Below are positions 34,557 through 45,800 of a stretch of 48,944 nucleotides of DNA, one piece after another. Source of the DNA: Microbotryomycetes sp. JL201. Lineage: Eukaryota; Basidiomycota; Microbotryomycetes. The position numbers were made by a program, and so were the translations under genes. Location of the stretch: contig JAQYUZ010000070.1 of NCBI GenBank assembly GCA_033819885.1, positions 1 through 48,944 of the forward strand. Reading direction: 5' to 3'. The notes under the pieces were generated by a model that was not told the DNA's origin, searched no databases, and saw only the letters and a program-made list of their open reading frames with translations. Position 1 is the first letter of the stretch; every line of letters begins with the position of its first letter.

Positions 34557-36674
34557 TCATGTTGCCGACATCCACTCTGTGTAGTACATCTCTGACCATA
34601 AATCGTACACTCGCGGCTTAAAGTGAACCGGGTCCGAAGCCATCTTTGTGCCCATCGTCCTCGTCATTGTAAACAGGTCGAGCACGGTGTAACCCACCTC
34701 TCTACCAAATCGCTGAATGACGCTGTTGGTCGCCTTGAGCATAATGTTGTTGCGCAAGACTTTTGTTGGAATGTACAACTTTGGCAATCGGTCAGGCGAC
34801 GCCGCTGCCGTCAACGTCAAAACAATCTTGCTCGCCTCGGCTGCTCGCGCCAGGATGGGCTGGATTTTGCCGAGCAGCGTCTCGAGTCCGAGCGCGGTCG
34901 CCTGTGGCGCGTGGCTGCCGATCGAAACGTAAATGCGATCCGCCGACTTGTCAAAGTTTTCAAAATGCGAAGGCCAAGGCTTTGAACGGTCCCACGGCAC
35001 GGACCCGAGAAAGTCGTTGAGCGAATAGCTGAGCAAGCTGGACAGCTGCTCCTCGTCTTGGACTTCTTCGGCGAGCACGCCCTGACGCATGAACCACCAA
35101 GAAAATGTCAGGATCAGGTTGTCGTTCCAAGCCATCAGAACGGTTGGGTGTGCGTCCGTCTCAGGCTTGTAGGCAAGAATGTTGCTCGCGTTCATGAGTC
35201 GCGCGTATTCGGGCAGCAGCTTGCGTGAGTTCGAGTCACCGAGAAATCGGATCCATTTGCGCTCCGGCCCGTCGTACGCCCTAGGCTGCAGCATACGACA
35301 TGGTTTGCCCGTGCGTCTGTCGACATATGCAAATTGAGCAGTGTTGGCGCGCCAAGCGCCATCGAGCGCGTCAAACGTTGTGCAGATGGGCATCTCGGCT
35401 TCAGTTTGTGTAGCTGTGAGAGGTCTGGCGTCTGTGCGAAGCAAACAGGCCAAACGAAGTGAGCGACGTTGCAAGTGCGCCCAATTGACACTTATGCCGA
35501 CTCACTCGATTCAAATGTGGGTACCGCTGCGGCTGCATCCAGCACTCGACCGCCAATCCAGTCCATGCCGGCGCTCATCAAGCTCGTATAATTACACTCT
35601 GCCTGGCCGCACGGCATGCCTTGTCTACCGCCGGGAAAGAAATCCATGTCGAGCGAGACGTCGACCGTGACCGTGCTCGTCGATTGTGGCCCAAGCGGCG
35701 GCAAAACGTCGAAGAGGTAATGACCCATGGCCGTCTGCATCGGCTCGTCGAGCAGCCTCATCTCGTCTGCATACGACACTTTCGCCGTAAAAAAGGCATT
35801 GGCGAGCTCTGGACAGTTGACGTACGTGTCCTTGTCTCGCGGAGTGACGGCGATTTCTTGATCGAACGGCCGGCGAGCACCTTTGGTCAGCCAACACACA
35901 GATTGCGGCAGATTATGGGTTCGACTCACGAGTCTCTGACACGACATTCGCCATCCAGAATTCTGGTGACTTGCGCGCGTCGAGGAGCACCCTGTCTGCG
36001 CAGGCTGCGGCCGCAGACTGTGTTGTGGCGGCGGCGGCGGCGGCGGCGGACGATGTCGCAACGTCGAACAAGGTCGTGCCCGTCAGCTGGGCTATCCGTG
36101 CCTTTGAGCGCGATACGATGGCCGACCCTGCAAGGCATTCTTGCCAAAGAGCGTACGAGGCGAGCATGGCGGTGACGAGCCAGGGAAGCGCGCGCGAGGA
36201 TGACAGGACGTAAAACACTCGTACGGCAGCAGACTTTAGTCCGATCGCGCCGGCGGTCCATGGTGGCTGATCTTGTTGTTGCCTGCCGTGGTGATGATGG
36301 TGATGGTGGTGATGGTGATGGTGAAACGGGTTGAGTGACCGCAGCGACGGCGGCGAGGCTTCTGCAGCGCTCGCAAACGCCTTTGCGGGCGCCGAAGTCC
36401 GTCGCTGATGGTAGTACGCGCTACTGCTATTTGATCTGGTGTGTGCATAGCCTTGCGAGGCTCCGCTGTCCATGCTGTCGTTGCCGGCGACATCGTCGTC
36501 GACGGCGGTGGTCGCGCTGCTGCTGCTGTCGGTGCTGTACGAGTACGCGAGTGCGTCTACGCCGCGCCCATGGACTACAGACGCGCCTGTGGTTGGTGCA
36601 AACGTCGCGCTGTCGTCGATGGACGGGCTCAGCGGCAGCAGTGGCCGGTCGATGCTGATCCGGCGCCGGGCCAT
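34557..36674 (-). CDS. Type II membrane SGNH/PC-esterase family protein 2
   Basis: Exons complement(34557..35413, 35506..35880, 35930..36674); 658 aa. It is a paralog of the 6671-8539 gene: N-terminal hydrophilic tail, one membrane segment (around SSSRALPWLVTAMLASYALW, near residues 155-175), then a lumenal domain with the same landmarks, GMPCGQAECNYTSL, GKPCRMLQ, RFLGDSNSRK (GDS near 432) and the C-terminal DxxH block (SDPVHF, near 634). The GDS serine and DxxH pair form the catalytic set of this clan, which includes polysaccharide O-acetyltransferases. Both introns are phase 1. I start at the ATG giving MARRRIS. The cytosolic tail carries a run of twelve histidines (residues about 118-129) and an Ala run after the membrane. 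It converges on GT92 (272 bp apart). Confidence 0.83.
36288..36323 (-). repeat. Histidine tract: twelve CAC/CAT codons
   Basis: A run of 36 nt on the - strand encodes twelve consecutive histidines inside exon 1 of the second SGNH protein. CAC and CAT are mixed irregularly, so the tract is not a pure microsatellite and may be kept by selection on the protein rather than by slippage alone. Confidence 0.9.
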
Positions 36675-37309
36675 GCTCTCCGTTCCTGCCACTCAGCGCT
36701 GTACGACCATGTACAAACTCGGCGTGTCTCGCCAGTCCCTCGTTTCCGCGTCGTTGGGCTGCCCTCTTTCGCTCACGTCGTCCCGCGCGCGCGTTCGACA
36801 CGAAAACAAGTCGCGCAAACGCGTCGCGCGTCACGCCCTGCGAGGACCCCGACGCGCCGCGCCCGCGCCCGCGCGCGCCCCCGCAGGCTTTTGGAGAGTT
36901 TGAGTTTCCACTCGATATATTGGGCGATCAACAACTGCGCCGGCCTGGCTTCCGGCGACGCGCCTCGTCGTCTATTGGTGCACAGACTGCACCACCCTTT
37001 CAGCTAGCATGCACAGGACTATAATGTTCAAAAGTGCACGCGCACGACTTCATATAGCGAGCGATGGTAGATCAACAGTACATAGCATGCAGGATGCGCC
37101 CATCAGAGTACACGTGTCAACCGGGAATTGTAAACGAGACAGAATCATGATGTGGCACGCACACGCCGCAGCGGACGAGCGCGGACCGTCTAAAATAAAA
37201 GCAAGCATCTCGTCGATGACACGGGCCAAGCTAGTTGCTCCCCGAGCCACGCTCCGCCTTGCCGCCGTCGAAATATCTCGTCAACAGGAACAACACAAGG
37301 TGTCACCAT
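36675..37309. other. Intergenic region upstream of SGNH gene 2
   Basis: This 635-bp stretch separates the start of the second SGNH gene from the 3' end of the GDP-mannose transporter (both reading left). The part nearest the SGNH gene is very GC-rich, with CGCG and GCGC runs around 36840-36890. No coding frame with a domain, tRNA or repeat family was recognised. Confidence 0.4.
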
Positions 37310-39128
37310 CTACGTCTTGTCGCGTCCTCCATGCTCGTCCTTCGTGTCGTTCTGGTCCATCAAAGGGATGGCCGCCTCTTCGTCGTGCCTTGCCGACGAT
37401 TTAGACATGGTCTGCGCGCGCTTCTTGGCCTCGTTCGACAGCTGTTTGGCGTGCGTGTACAGCAAGCCGGCGGCAAAGCCGATTGTGACTGCGCTGACGC
37501 TACGCACCGTCACTGGGTCGCCAAAAAAGATCATGCCGGTCACAGCCACCGGTAGCTTGTTGAGTGCGCCAATCATGCTGTACGTCGTCGACGATGTCAC
37601 ACGAATGCACCATGCGCTGCAAAAACTGATAAAGACGGCAACGCCACCGGAAACAATCATGGCAGAGATCAGGTACGTCCGCGAATCGGCCGGGCTAGCA
37701 ACATGAGAAGGACACGACCGTTGGGTCAGCAAGTCTCCCACCCACGCTCGACATGAAAGAAAAATCAAAAAACTTCAAGCTTACAAGTTCTTTTCGAAAG
37801 TCTCGGCACTCCAATTTTCGGTCACGATGCTGGCGACGAGTAAAACGGGCGTGCTGATCGCATTGTTGTAAAAACTCGTCTGCCAATCCGTGAAACCCAT
37901 CGATTTGATCTTGTTTCGCATGCCAAGGATGTATGCTGCGCATACAAGGCAATTTGTGATGACCCAGAAGTATCCGAGTGCCGTATTGGTGTCTTTAGCC
38001 TCGGACGCCAGTGCAACCGGGGTCGACGAGAACGCTGCCGCAATATTGGGTGCAGCAGCAATGACAGACGACAGAATCTGTTGGAAGGGATTCCGACACG
38101 CGGGTGTCAGCATGGCTTGATGAAGCGTGCGTGATATTGAAATCCGGCTTGCCATCAGCACAAACGACGAGAACTCTAACCGCGACACTGTTCCGCCAAA
38201 CCAAATCATTTCGCCGTATGCCTGCGAACGAGCAAAGAACGAGGTCAGTTGTGGCGTGGACCGCGCTCGACGACTTGGACGGACGATCAAGATGATTGTC
38301 AGATTCTTGAAAATGACGTAGACTGCAAGGCAACGACACAGTCATGTCAGAGGATGCCAATTGGAGGAGTAGTTCATCGTTTTCAGCTCACCCGGGATTG
38401 ACAAGTGTTGCTGCAATCGACAAGTTTATACGTCAGATGGAATGAAATATACGCGTGGCGGCAGGCATGACAAGCTTACGAGCGCCTTTGAGCCGGTGTA
38501 CATCATCGTGACGAGCCCGAGCGAGACTGGGCTCCACTTTTTGGCGTCTTCCATGCTGAAAGCTGGGTAGTCGATGACCTGCGCGCACGAGACCGGACCA
38601 AGAAACGCAGGTCGTAAGAGCGCGCGCGCGGATGCAGGACGTCACGTCGAGACTGACTTTGGCATTTTTGGCGGCCCAAACGGCAGACGCGCTGACGATT
38701 GACTGCACGGCGAGCATCAAAAAGTTCATCGAAAACGATCGGCCCGAGACGATGTACTGTCGATACGAGGCGATTCAGGAAGGGAGCACGAGAGCGAGTC
38801 AGGACCTGCCGAGTGGCAGGCAGAGCTGACCTTGTTGGCGACCGTCATGGACAAGCTCGCGAAGCAGACGGAGATGATGGACAGCTGCGCGGCGGGAGGC
38901 GAGAGGTGAGCATTCGTCGCGTGCGCACACGTCCGCTTGCTTGGCCCAGCAGTAGAGCTGCGACAAGATGCGAACATCATAGATTGAACTGACCGCCGGC
39001 TGATTCTTGGCAACAATGAGCGCGAGTTGGTCGAGCATGCCGCTCGCGACCGACGTGGCTGACGGCGGACCTGCGCCCGGTGTGAGGCTCCCTCGACTTG
39101 ATCTCGCTCGCATCAACGCGGCTGCCAT
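37310..39128 (-). CDS. VRG4: Golgi GDP-mannose transporter
   Basis: Exons complement(37310..37694, 37785..38077, 38153..38221, 38285..38322, 38392..38410, 38480..38578, 38658..38756, 38831..38884, 38994..39128); 396 aa. The carrier exchanges cytosolic GDP-mannose for GMP across the Golgi membrane and feeds all lumenal mannosylation (yeast Vrg4, Cryptococcus Gmt1/Gmt2). Landmarks in order: SIISVCFASLSMTVANK, FSMNFLMLAVQSIV, DAKKWSPVSLGLVTMMYTGSKAL, FKNLTIILIAYGEMIWFGG, YFWVITNCLVCAAYILGMR, FYNNAISTPVLL, WCIRVTSSTTYSMIGALNKLP (the ALNKLP-type nucleotide-binding motif) and IGFAAGLLYTHAKQ. Exon 5 has only 19 nt. The intron between 38077 and 38153 uses a GC donor (GCAAGC). The C-terminal tail is hydrophilic. 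It shares a 275-bp divergent promoter with UFD2. Confidence 0.96.
38078..38152 (-). other. GC-AG intron in the GDP-mannose transporter
   Basis: The 75-nt interval begins GCAAGC and ends CAACAG on the sense strand. Removing it joins SSFVLM to ILSSVIAA, matching SSFLLMVLSSVVA in Vrg4 without a gap. No GT donor near this point restores that alignment. The interval is a multiple of three and stop-free, so an unspliced message would insert 25 residues rather than terminate. Confidence 0.75.
38392..38410 (-). other. 19-nt micro-exon of the GDP-mannose transporter
   Basis: The exon encodes QHLSIP plus the first base of a valine codon. It is flanked by a GCAG acceptor and a GTGAGC donor. It is required to join SKAL to VYVIFKNLT in the order and spacing seen in Vrg4 (ALQYLAVPIYTIFKNL). 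Confidence 0.85.
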
Positions 39129-39403
39129 CACACGTGCGAGCACCACCAAGTCGTCGAACGGTCCAGAGGCGTGGGCGCGATGGCGAGAGAGCGGCGAGCG
39201 GCCTAAATTCGCGTTGAGTTTTAAATCAGTCAGTACAAACGAAATCGTCATTTCGAAATAATACGAGTTTAGGGTAAGAACACTGACCCGACTCGCTGTC
39301 GCCCATCGTTCTACGCTAGTCTTGACTGCAAACTTCCGAGCCCGAGGCTGGCAATCGACTTGCGTGTGGACGCTGCAGTTTAACAGACACGCCGAGCGCG
39401 GTC
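39129..39403. promoter_or_regulatory. Divergent promoter region, GDP-mannose transporter / UFD2
   Basis: A 275-bp gap between two divergent start codons must serve both genes. I see no clear TATA box or defined factor site in it. Confidence 0.4.
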
Positions 39404-42400
39404 ATGGCGCCTCCGCCGACGGAGGACGATGCAGAGGCTGTGAGTCATCGCACACAGAACGCGGTGTGGTCACTGCCGCGAGTACAGGTCATAAGCTGAT
39501 ACAAACCTCGCCGCGGCGCTTGCTGTGCTCTCAGATCCGCCTGCGTCGCCTCGCTCGACTCGGCGCGACCAGTGCGCCATCACAACACTCGGTCGCACCT
39601 CCGATCAGCCAGCGATCCAATGAAACGGATACAATTCGCCTTGCGTCGGCAACCGACACGCCGCAGAATGCATCTACCACCACGGCAATGACGACATCAA
39701 CGCCGCAGCCCTCTCACACACCATCCGCGCGCACGGCCGTTCGCGACGACACAAGCAAGCTGACACTTTCCCGTCAAGCGGTGCCGCAGATCGCGAAAGA
39801 TTTCTCAGGCAGCAAATCACCTACCAGCGCCACCGCCACCGCCACTAGCTCAGGCATCCAAGGTTCGAGAAAGCCGTCCGCTGCGGCCGCAAGCTTTACG
39901 GACACCTACGATCAGTGGCAGAATGCGGCACTCGAGCGCATCTTGCAAGTCACTCTTGACGTACGTGCGCGCCCGCGTTGCCGCGAAACCTTGGTCGCTT
40001 ACGCTCTGTCCTGGGCAGCAAACACGAGCCGAGCAGTCGCAATGGACGCTCACGCTTCTCAAAGAAGTGGCCGACGAGGTCACGTCGGAAGATGCAGGTA
40101 CGGCAGCAGCGCCTGCATCGATTGGGTCCATCCCATGCGCTGACCAGCCGCGTCACTCGAATGCACCGTGCAGCAAGCTCCCTCAGTCTCAAAGTCGATT
40201 GGACGGACCGTCTGCTTCTCGCACGACTCTCACTGCCCTCGGTCGACGTAGCGGCGGTCGAAGATCCGCAGCAGGCTACCATCATTGCAAGCTTGCCCGC
40301 AAACATGACAGCTTTCGAGTACTTGTCAGCATGCTGGAAGCGAGGGCGAGCCGAAAAACATCAGGTTGTCCTTCGAAAGGTCGGTTTCCAGCCGGCCTCA
40401 CTCTCATCAACGTAACGACTGAGTCAATATTTCTGTGCAGGGGTCCGATTCGACGGAAGCCGATCGCAGGCTCGCTGCACTAGACAGCGTCAAGGACCTC
40501 GTCGTGTCATACACTGGACTTGTGCTTCTCGATCCCACGATGTTTCCCCAAGAGCACATTAAGTAAGTTGAGCTTGCTCTGTTGCGTTGCGCTCGTTTGA
40601 ATCAATGCGCTTACGTCATACGTCATTGTTACTCAGAGGAAAACCGATCGGACCGATAGAGCTTGAACCGCTGCTGAATCCAGCAGCAAAACGTCCCAAG
40701 ACACTGCTGCTGCAGCCTTCAGATGCCACTGCGCTCCTTACGGATCTCGCCTCGAGATATGCCCCTTCAGAGAGTAATGGTTTCGAGGGCGGACTCGAGA
40801 ACATTCTCGAGCCTCTGGTCACCGGTCTCGCGATGCGCCTGCTCACGCAGCGCATCGGTCTTGATGCAGTCGCCCAAGGAGACGGAGCTTCCTGGCGCGA
40901 CATCATCGGTGCTGTGCAGCAACTCACAGAGCTGAAGCCACTTGCATCTGCTTTGACCCAAATGTCAAGGTGGGACATGACTGAGGATGAGCGCATCACT
41001 GCGCCTGCAATCGAAATGGCATGTGCCCTAGGCCCTTTCCTGCGCGTCAGCATGTTTCCGGAAACTTTCGTACGTCGCTTTGCAGAGTGCGTCTATATTT
41101 CGCGGCTGATGAGCTTTCTCTCTGTGTCTGTCTGTTCTTAGCCATCTATAGCCCAAAATTACTTCCCAGAGCCGACAAAAATGGGTCGCGGAAACGTCGA
41201 GAGTGCTACTGCAAGCTTGCAAAACACGCTGTCGAGCTTGCAAGTGAGTTTGTGGCGAGCTCGAATCCCCTTCTCGGGCTTTGACTGACTAGCGACTGTG
41301 TAGAGTATCCTGTTTACCCTCATCAACAACATTGTCAGATCAGGCGCGCCGGCCAGGGAGGCCGTGCTCAATCTTTTCGCATCAACGGCGCGACTGAATG
41401 CCAAGCGTGCGGCCATGAGAGTTGACCCCGCGACAGTCTCCAGTCACGGATTCATTCTCAACATCCACACGATCTTGCTCGACTTTGCGAAACCATTCCT
41501 GGACCCATCTTTTTCCAAGGCACGTCACGTCGTCACGATGCCCGCCCGCCTGTATGCCGGCCGCGGAGACTAATTTGCGCTCGTCATTGCAGATTGACAA
41601 GATCGATCCGCTGTTCTATAAACATTCGAAACGCGTCGACATTTCGTCGGACACGAAGATAAGCGCAACGCAGCAAGAGAGCGATGAGTACTATGCAGAT
41701 CCGAGGTTGAGTGAACAGCGTGAGCGCACGCGCAACCGTTTCCCAGGATGCATGCACATTGACTGAACCCGAGTTTCGGTAGCTCCCAACTTCATTTCGG
41801 ATATCTTTTTCCTCACGGCGACATTCTTGCACATTGGGCTGATGCACGTCATCAAGGAGCACAAGGGCATGGTCCAGCAAATCCGATTTGAGGAACGCCA
41901 GATTGCCGACATTGAACACGACTCGACTTGGAGAGGTGTGAGTCGACGAACCGAGTTGCGACCGTGTCCTAGTTCTGAAAGAAAGAGAGAATTTGTAGAC
42001 ACCTCAAGAAGGCCCCACTCAAGCTGCCGTCGATCGACTGCGAGTAAGTTGCCGAAAGGACACAGCCACGTGCGTTTCTGTACTCAACGCCTACTTCCCA
42101 GTCACGCAAAGAAAGATGGTTATCGCATGTTCAAGCCTATCAAGTCCAATTACTCCATCCAACGTACCTTGGCACTTGCATTGAGTTTGCCAATCTGACC
42201 ATGGCTTGGCTGGTTCGCCAAGTCGATCCCAAGCGGCAGCATCCGCAGCGCGCGATCAGGTACGACATTTTCTAACTAATTCATGTGAAAAGCCTAACAA
42301 TCAAGTTGGTCTAGTCTTCCATTGCCAAAAGACACGCCGGAAAATTTCAGGTTCTTGCCAGAATACCTTATCGAAGACATCACCGAATTGTTCAGCTTTG

Positions 42401-43969
42401 CATCAAAGTGCGCGCTGAATCTCTCAAAATCAAAACCTTTTCCTGCTTTTTTTGCTGATCTTCAAACGTGCTCGATACAGATACGCGCCCCAATCAATCG
42501 CCGACAGTTCCTTGGATGAGCTGTTGACGTTCATGCTTGTGTTCCTGTCAACACCCTACATGAAGAATCCGTATCTGAAAGGGCAATTTGTTGAGGTAAG
42601 AAGCAAATGAATGTACTTGCAGTTTGTCTTCTCCTCTGACAGCTACTTGCTTAGATCATGTACTACCTGTGTCAACCACTTCCTCGGTATCCCAGAGGTT
42701 GCTTGGGCGAAGTTCTCAATGTTCACCCGATGGCGCTCGACTACCTCATGCCGTGCTTGGTACACGCTTTCGTTGGTATGCTTGTCAGGTTTGATTTAGC
42801 CAGGTCTTGATTGCTGAGGCACGCTTTTGCGCAGAGATTGAAGTGACTGGCTCACACACCCAGTTCTACGACAAGTTCAACATCCGCTACTACATCACCC
42901 AGCTCTTCAAAGCGGTGTGGTCAAATCCGGCTCACCGGGATGCGCTTCGCAGAGAGAGCCAGTACGCACATGCGAACGCTGTGTCAACAAGGCTTTCAAC
43001 TGACCTTCCCCCATAGAAACCTCGATCGCTACGTGCGCTTTGCCAATCTGCTGATGAACGACACAACCTACTTGCTCGATGATGCCTTGATGCACCTTGG
43101 CAAGATTGTAGAGCTGCAACGCCAGATGGACGATCAAGCTGCTTGGCAGGCTTTGCCCGTCAATGAACGGCAAGAAAAGGAAAAACTGCTCCGACAGTAC
43201 GAGGGTTCTGCGCGCAGTGACCTTGACTTTGGTGTCGAGAGCCTCCGACTTCTCAAACGCTTTGCCGCCGAGACGACGCAGCCATTCCTGGCCGCAGAGA
43301 TCGTTGACCGTCTTGCTGCCATGCTCGACATGAACTTGAGCCTACTGGCAGGACCTAAATGTCAAGATTTGAAGGTCCGAGAGCCAGAGAAGTATCGATT
43401 CCGGCCGAAGGAGCTTCTGTCAGACTTGCTCGACATTTTCCTGCAATTGGCCCCGCACAGTCAGTTCCAGAATGCCGTGGCAAAGGACGGACGCAGCTAC
43501 TCCAAGGCATTGTTTGAGCGCGCAAAGAGGATCGCCCTCAAAACGGCAATCAAAACGCCGGCAGAGCTGCAAGGTTTGGATCTTCTTGTGAATTGCGTAG
43601 AGGCCATTCGGTTGTCCCAAGAGGAGGATGATGCATCAGGTGAAGTGCCAGACGAGTACCTGGGTAAGTTGGACGTCTCACCAAAACGTGTGCTTGCTGA
43701 CTCTCTGAGCTTTACCAGACCCCTTAACGTACGAGATCATGCGTGATCCGGTCATCCTCCCTGCATCAAAGGCTATTGTGGACCGCTCAACCATCAAGCA
43801 GCACTTCCTCTCTGATCCAACTGATCCCTTCAATCGCGCACCGCTTGCGTGGGAATCCATTACTGATGCAGGGGAGCTCAAGGTCCAGATAGAAGCTTTT
43901 CTTGCTGATCGAAAGGCTCGCAAGACTGCCGCTGCTGATGCTAGTGCTGGATCAATGCAGGTTGACTGA
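39404..43969 (+). CDS. UFD2: Ubiquitin chain elongation factor E4 (U-box)
   Basis: Exons 39404..39439, 39535..39960, 40019..40097, 40174..40379, 40441..40562, 40637..41069, 41142..41243, 41304..41519, 41593..41719, 41783..41937, 41999..42043, 42102..42259, 42315..42407, 42481..42595, 42655..42775, 42835..42961, 43017..43663, 43719..43969; 1152 aa. UFD2 extends short ubiquitin chains on substrates and works with Cdc48/p97. The N-terminus has IRLRRLARLG and YDQWQNAALERIL; the core has SYTGLVLLDPTMFPQ, ALGPFLRVSMFPE, IAQNYFPEP, KIDPLFYKHS, FISDIFFLTATFLH, LSTPYMKNPYLKGQFVE, VRFANLLMNDTTYLLDD; the U-box (DPLTYEIMRDPVILPAS) fills the last exon from about residue 1070. At the exon 8/9 junction the family alignment (FSK then IDKIDP) suggests a GC donor at 41520, though a GT donor 12 nt later also keeps frame. 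The exon 9 donor (41719) has an alternative 9 nt upstream. Confidence 0.95.
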
Positions 43970-44239
43970 ATTGCCTCAATCCTGTTGCAACTTACTTGAG
44001 CCAGAGTTCCTGAAAGCTTGTGGATCTTGTTCCAACACAGACCAGAGAGAGGCCCTGCTTGTAATTAGCCAAGAGTTCAACAATTAAGCCAATTCTTGCT
44101 GCCAGACTCAGCCAGTTGTCATAGTGTCCTGCAGCTAAGCATGCAAGATTCCAAGCAGAGGTTGTACTGGCTCCAGCATCAGGAGCCTTTATGGGCTGAG
44201 CATTGGACTGAGCTCATACTTGGATAACTTGCGCTTGTT

Positions 44240-45640
44240 GTTGCCTGCCAAGTATCACAATACGCTTGCGGCATTTTCAAAGACTGGAGCCGACACGCTA
44301 CCGCCGCATTGGCCATTTGACCTCGCTATTGACCTGTAAGACAACAAACAACCGCCGTTTGGCCCTCTATACTTGCTCTTGGAGAAGGGACTTGCCGCAT
44401 TGTCTGCATGGATCGACAAGAATCTTGCCAAAGGATTCATTCGACCTTTGACTTTGCCTGCTGGCGCGTCTGTCCTGTGCGTTTGCAAGAAGGACGGCTC
44501 GCTGTATTTTTGCGTCAAATAACGCGGTGCTATCCGTTGCCATTCATTCCAGAATTGCTCAACCGCCTCCGCGACGCCAAGATCTTCAAGAAGCTTGACT
44601 TTCAATCTGGGTACAATCTTGTCTGGATAAAGAAAGGCAATGACTGCACAACTGCGTTTCAAACTCGCTACGGTCACTTTGAGTGTCTATTGATGCCCTT
44701 TGGACTGACAAACGCTCCTGCGGCATTCCAGCACCTCGTGAACACAATCTTCTGTGACCTACTTGACACTATAGTCCTTGCTAACCTTGAGGACCTTCTC
44801 ATCTTTTTGGACAACTTAGACAACCACGTCAAAGACGTTTGCAAAGTCCTTGTTCAACTTGCTTGCGCCAAACTCTATTGCAACCCCAAGAAATGCGAGT
44901 TTCACACAAGACGTCAACCTCGTACCTACGCTTTGTAATCTTGGCAGACGATGTTTCCATGGAGCAGTCACAGTTGAGTCCATCACATCTTGGCCTGTGC
45001 CCTCTGCAGTCAAGCAGCTACAGGAGTTCCTTGGCTCTGGCCAACTTCTGTTGGCACTTCATGCAGGTCTACAGTTGCATCATCTCACCTCTCACTTGAC
45101 TCCTCAAGGAGGACGTTCAGTTCAACTTTGACTCCGCTGCTCTTGCTGCTTTTGAGGACATCAAATCGCATTTTGCTTTGGATGTAGTTCTCAAGCACTT
45201 CAGCCCCTTGCTACCAAACCCTTGCTACCATGCATCCTGGAAACCAATGCTTTGGACTTTGACATCAGTGGCGTACTTTGTCAGTCAGTTGACAGCTGTC
45301 TTTTTCCAATTGCGTTCTATTGCCGCAAGATGACGCCACCAGAGCAGAACTACAAAATCCACAACAAGGAGCTGCTTACAATTGTTGTTTGCATCAAGCA
45401 ATTGTTGCTTGCATCAAGCAATTGTGCAACTACCTCAAATCCCTTGACCTTGCCTTTGTGATCTACACCAACCACAATGCCCTGCAGTATATTCAAACAA
45501 AACGGACATTGACGCAAAGCCAGGCTTGCTGGTTAGCGGAAATCAACCCTCACAAGTGTTGCTTTCCATGGTATGCCATCCATACTGGCTCAACCTCTCT
45601 CTCATCTCAGTTAGCTACCGACCTCCTGTCTTTACTTGGA
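44240..45640 (+). mobile_element. Ty3/Gypsy-type retrotransposon fossil (RT and RNase H region)
   Basis: A decayed pol relic on the + strand begins about 270 bp after the UFD2 stop. It retains recognisable reverse transcriptase blocks ([13 protein letters not shown] near the start, [31 protein letters not shown]) and RNase H blocks ([26 protein letters not shown]), in the normal order for this family. The reading frame is broken in several places and no terminal repeats, gag or integrase were recognised, so it is an old partial copy. Its base composition and codon use are less GC-rich than the host genes. Confidence 0.8.
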
Positions 45641-45672
45641 CTTAGGCTCAGTTTCTCCTTCCGGTCTTTCCT

Positions 45673-45800
45673 TCACCTCATCTAGTATTGCGTACACTCG
45701 TGCTTACCAGCATCTTGTGTCTCTCGTTAGGTTAGTGTGCAACTCACCTCATCTAGTATTGCGTACACTTGTGCTTACTAGCATCTTGTGTCTCTCGTTA
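45673..45800. repeat. Tandem duplication, period 71 bp
   Basis: Two near-identical copies of about 57 nt (from TCACCTCATCTAGTATTGCG to TGTGTCTCTCGTTA) lie 71 bp apart, at 45673-45729 and 45744-45800, differing at a few positions. They follow the pol relic. They could be a local duplication or a remnant of element non-coding DNA. Confidence 0.85.
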
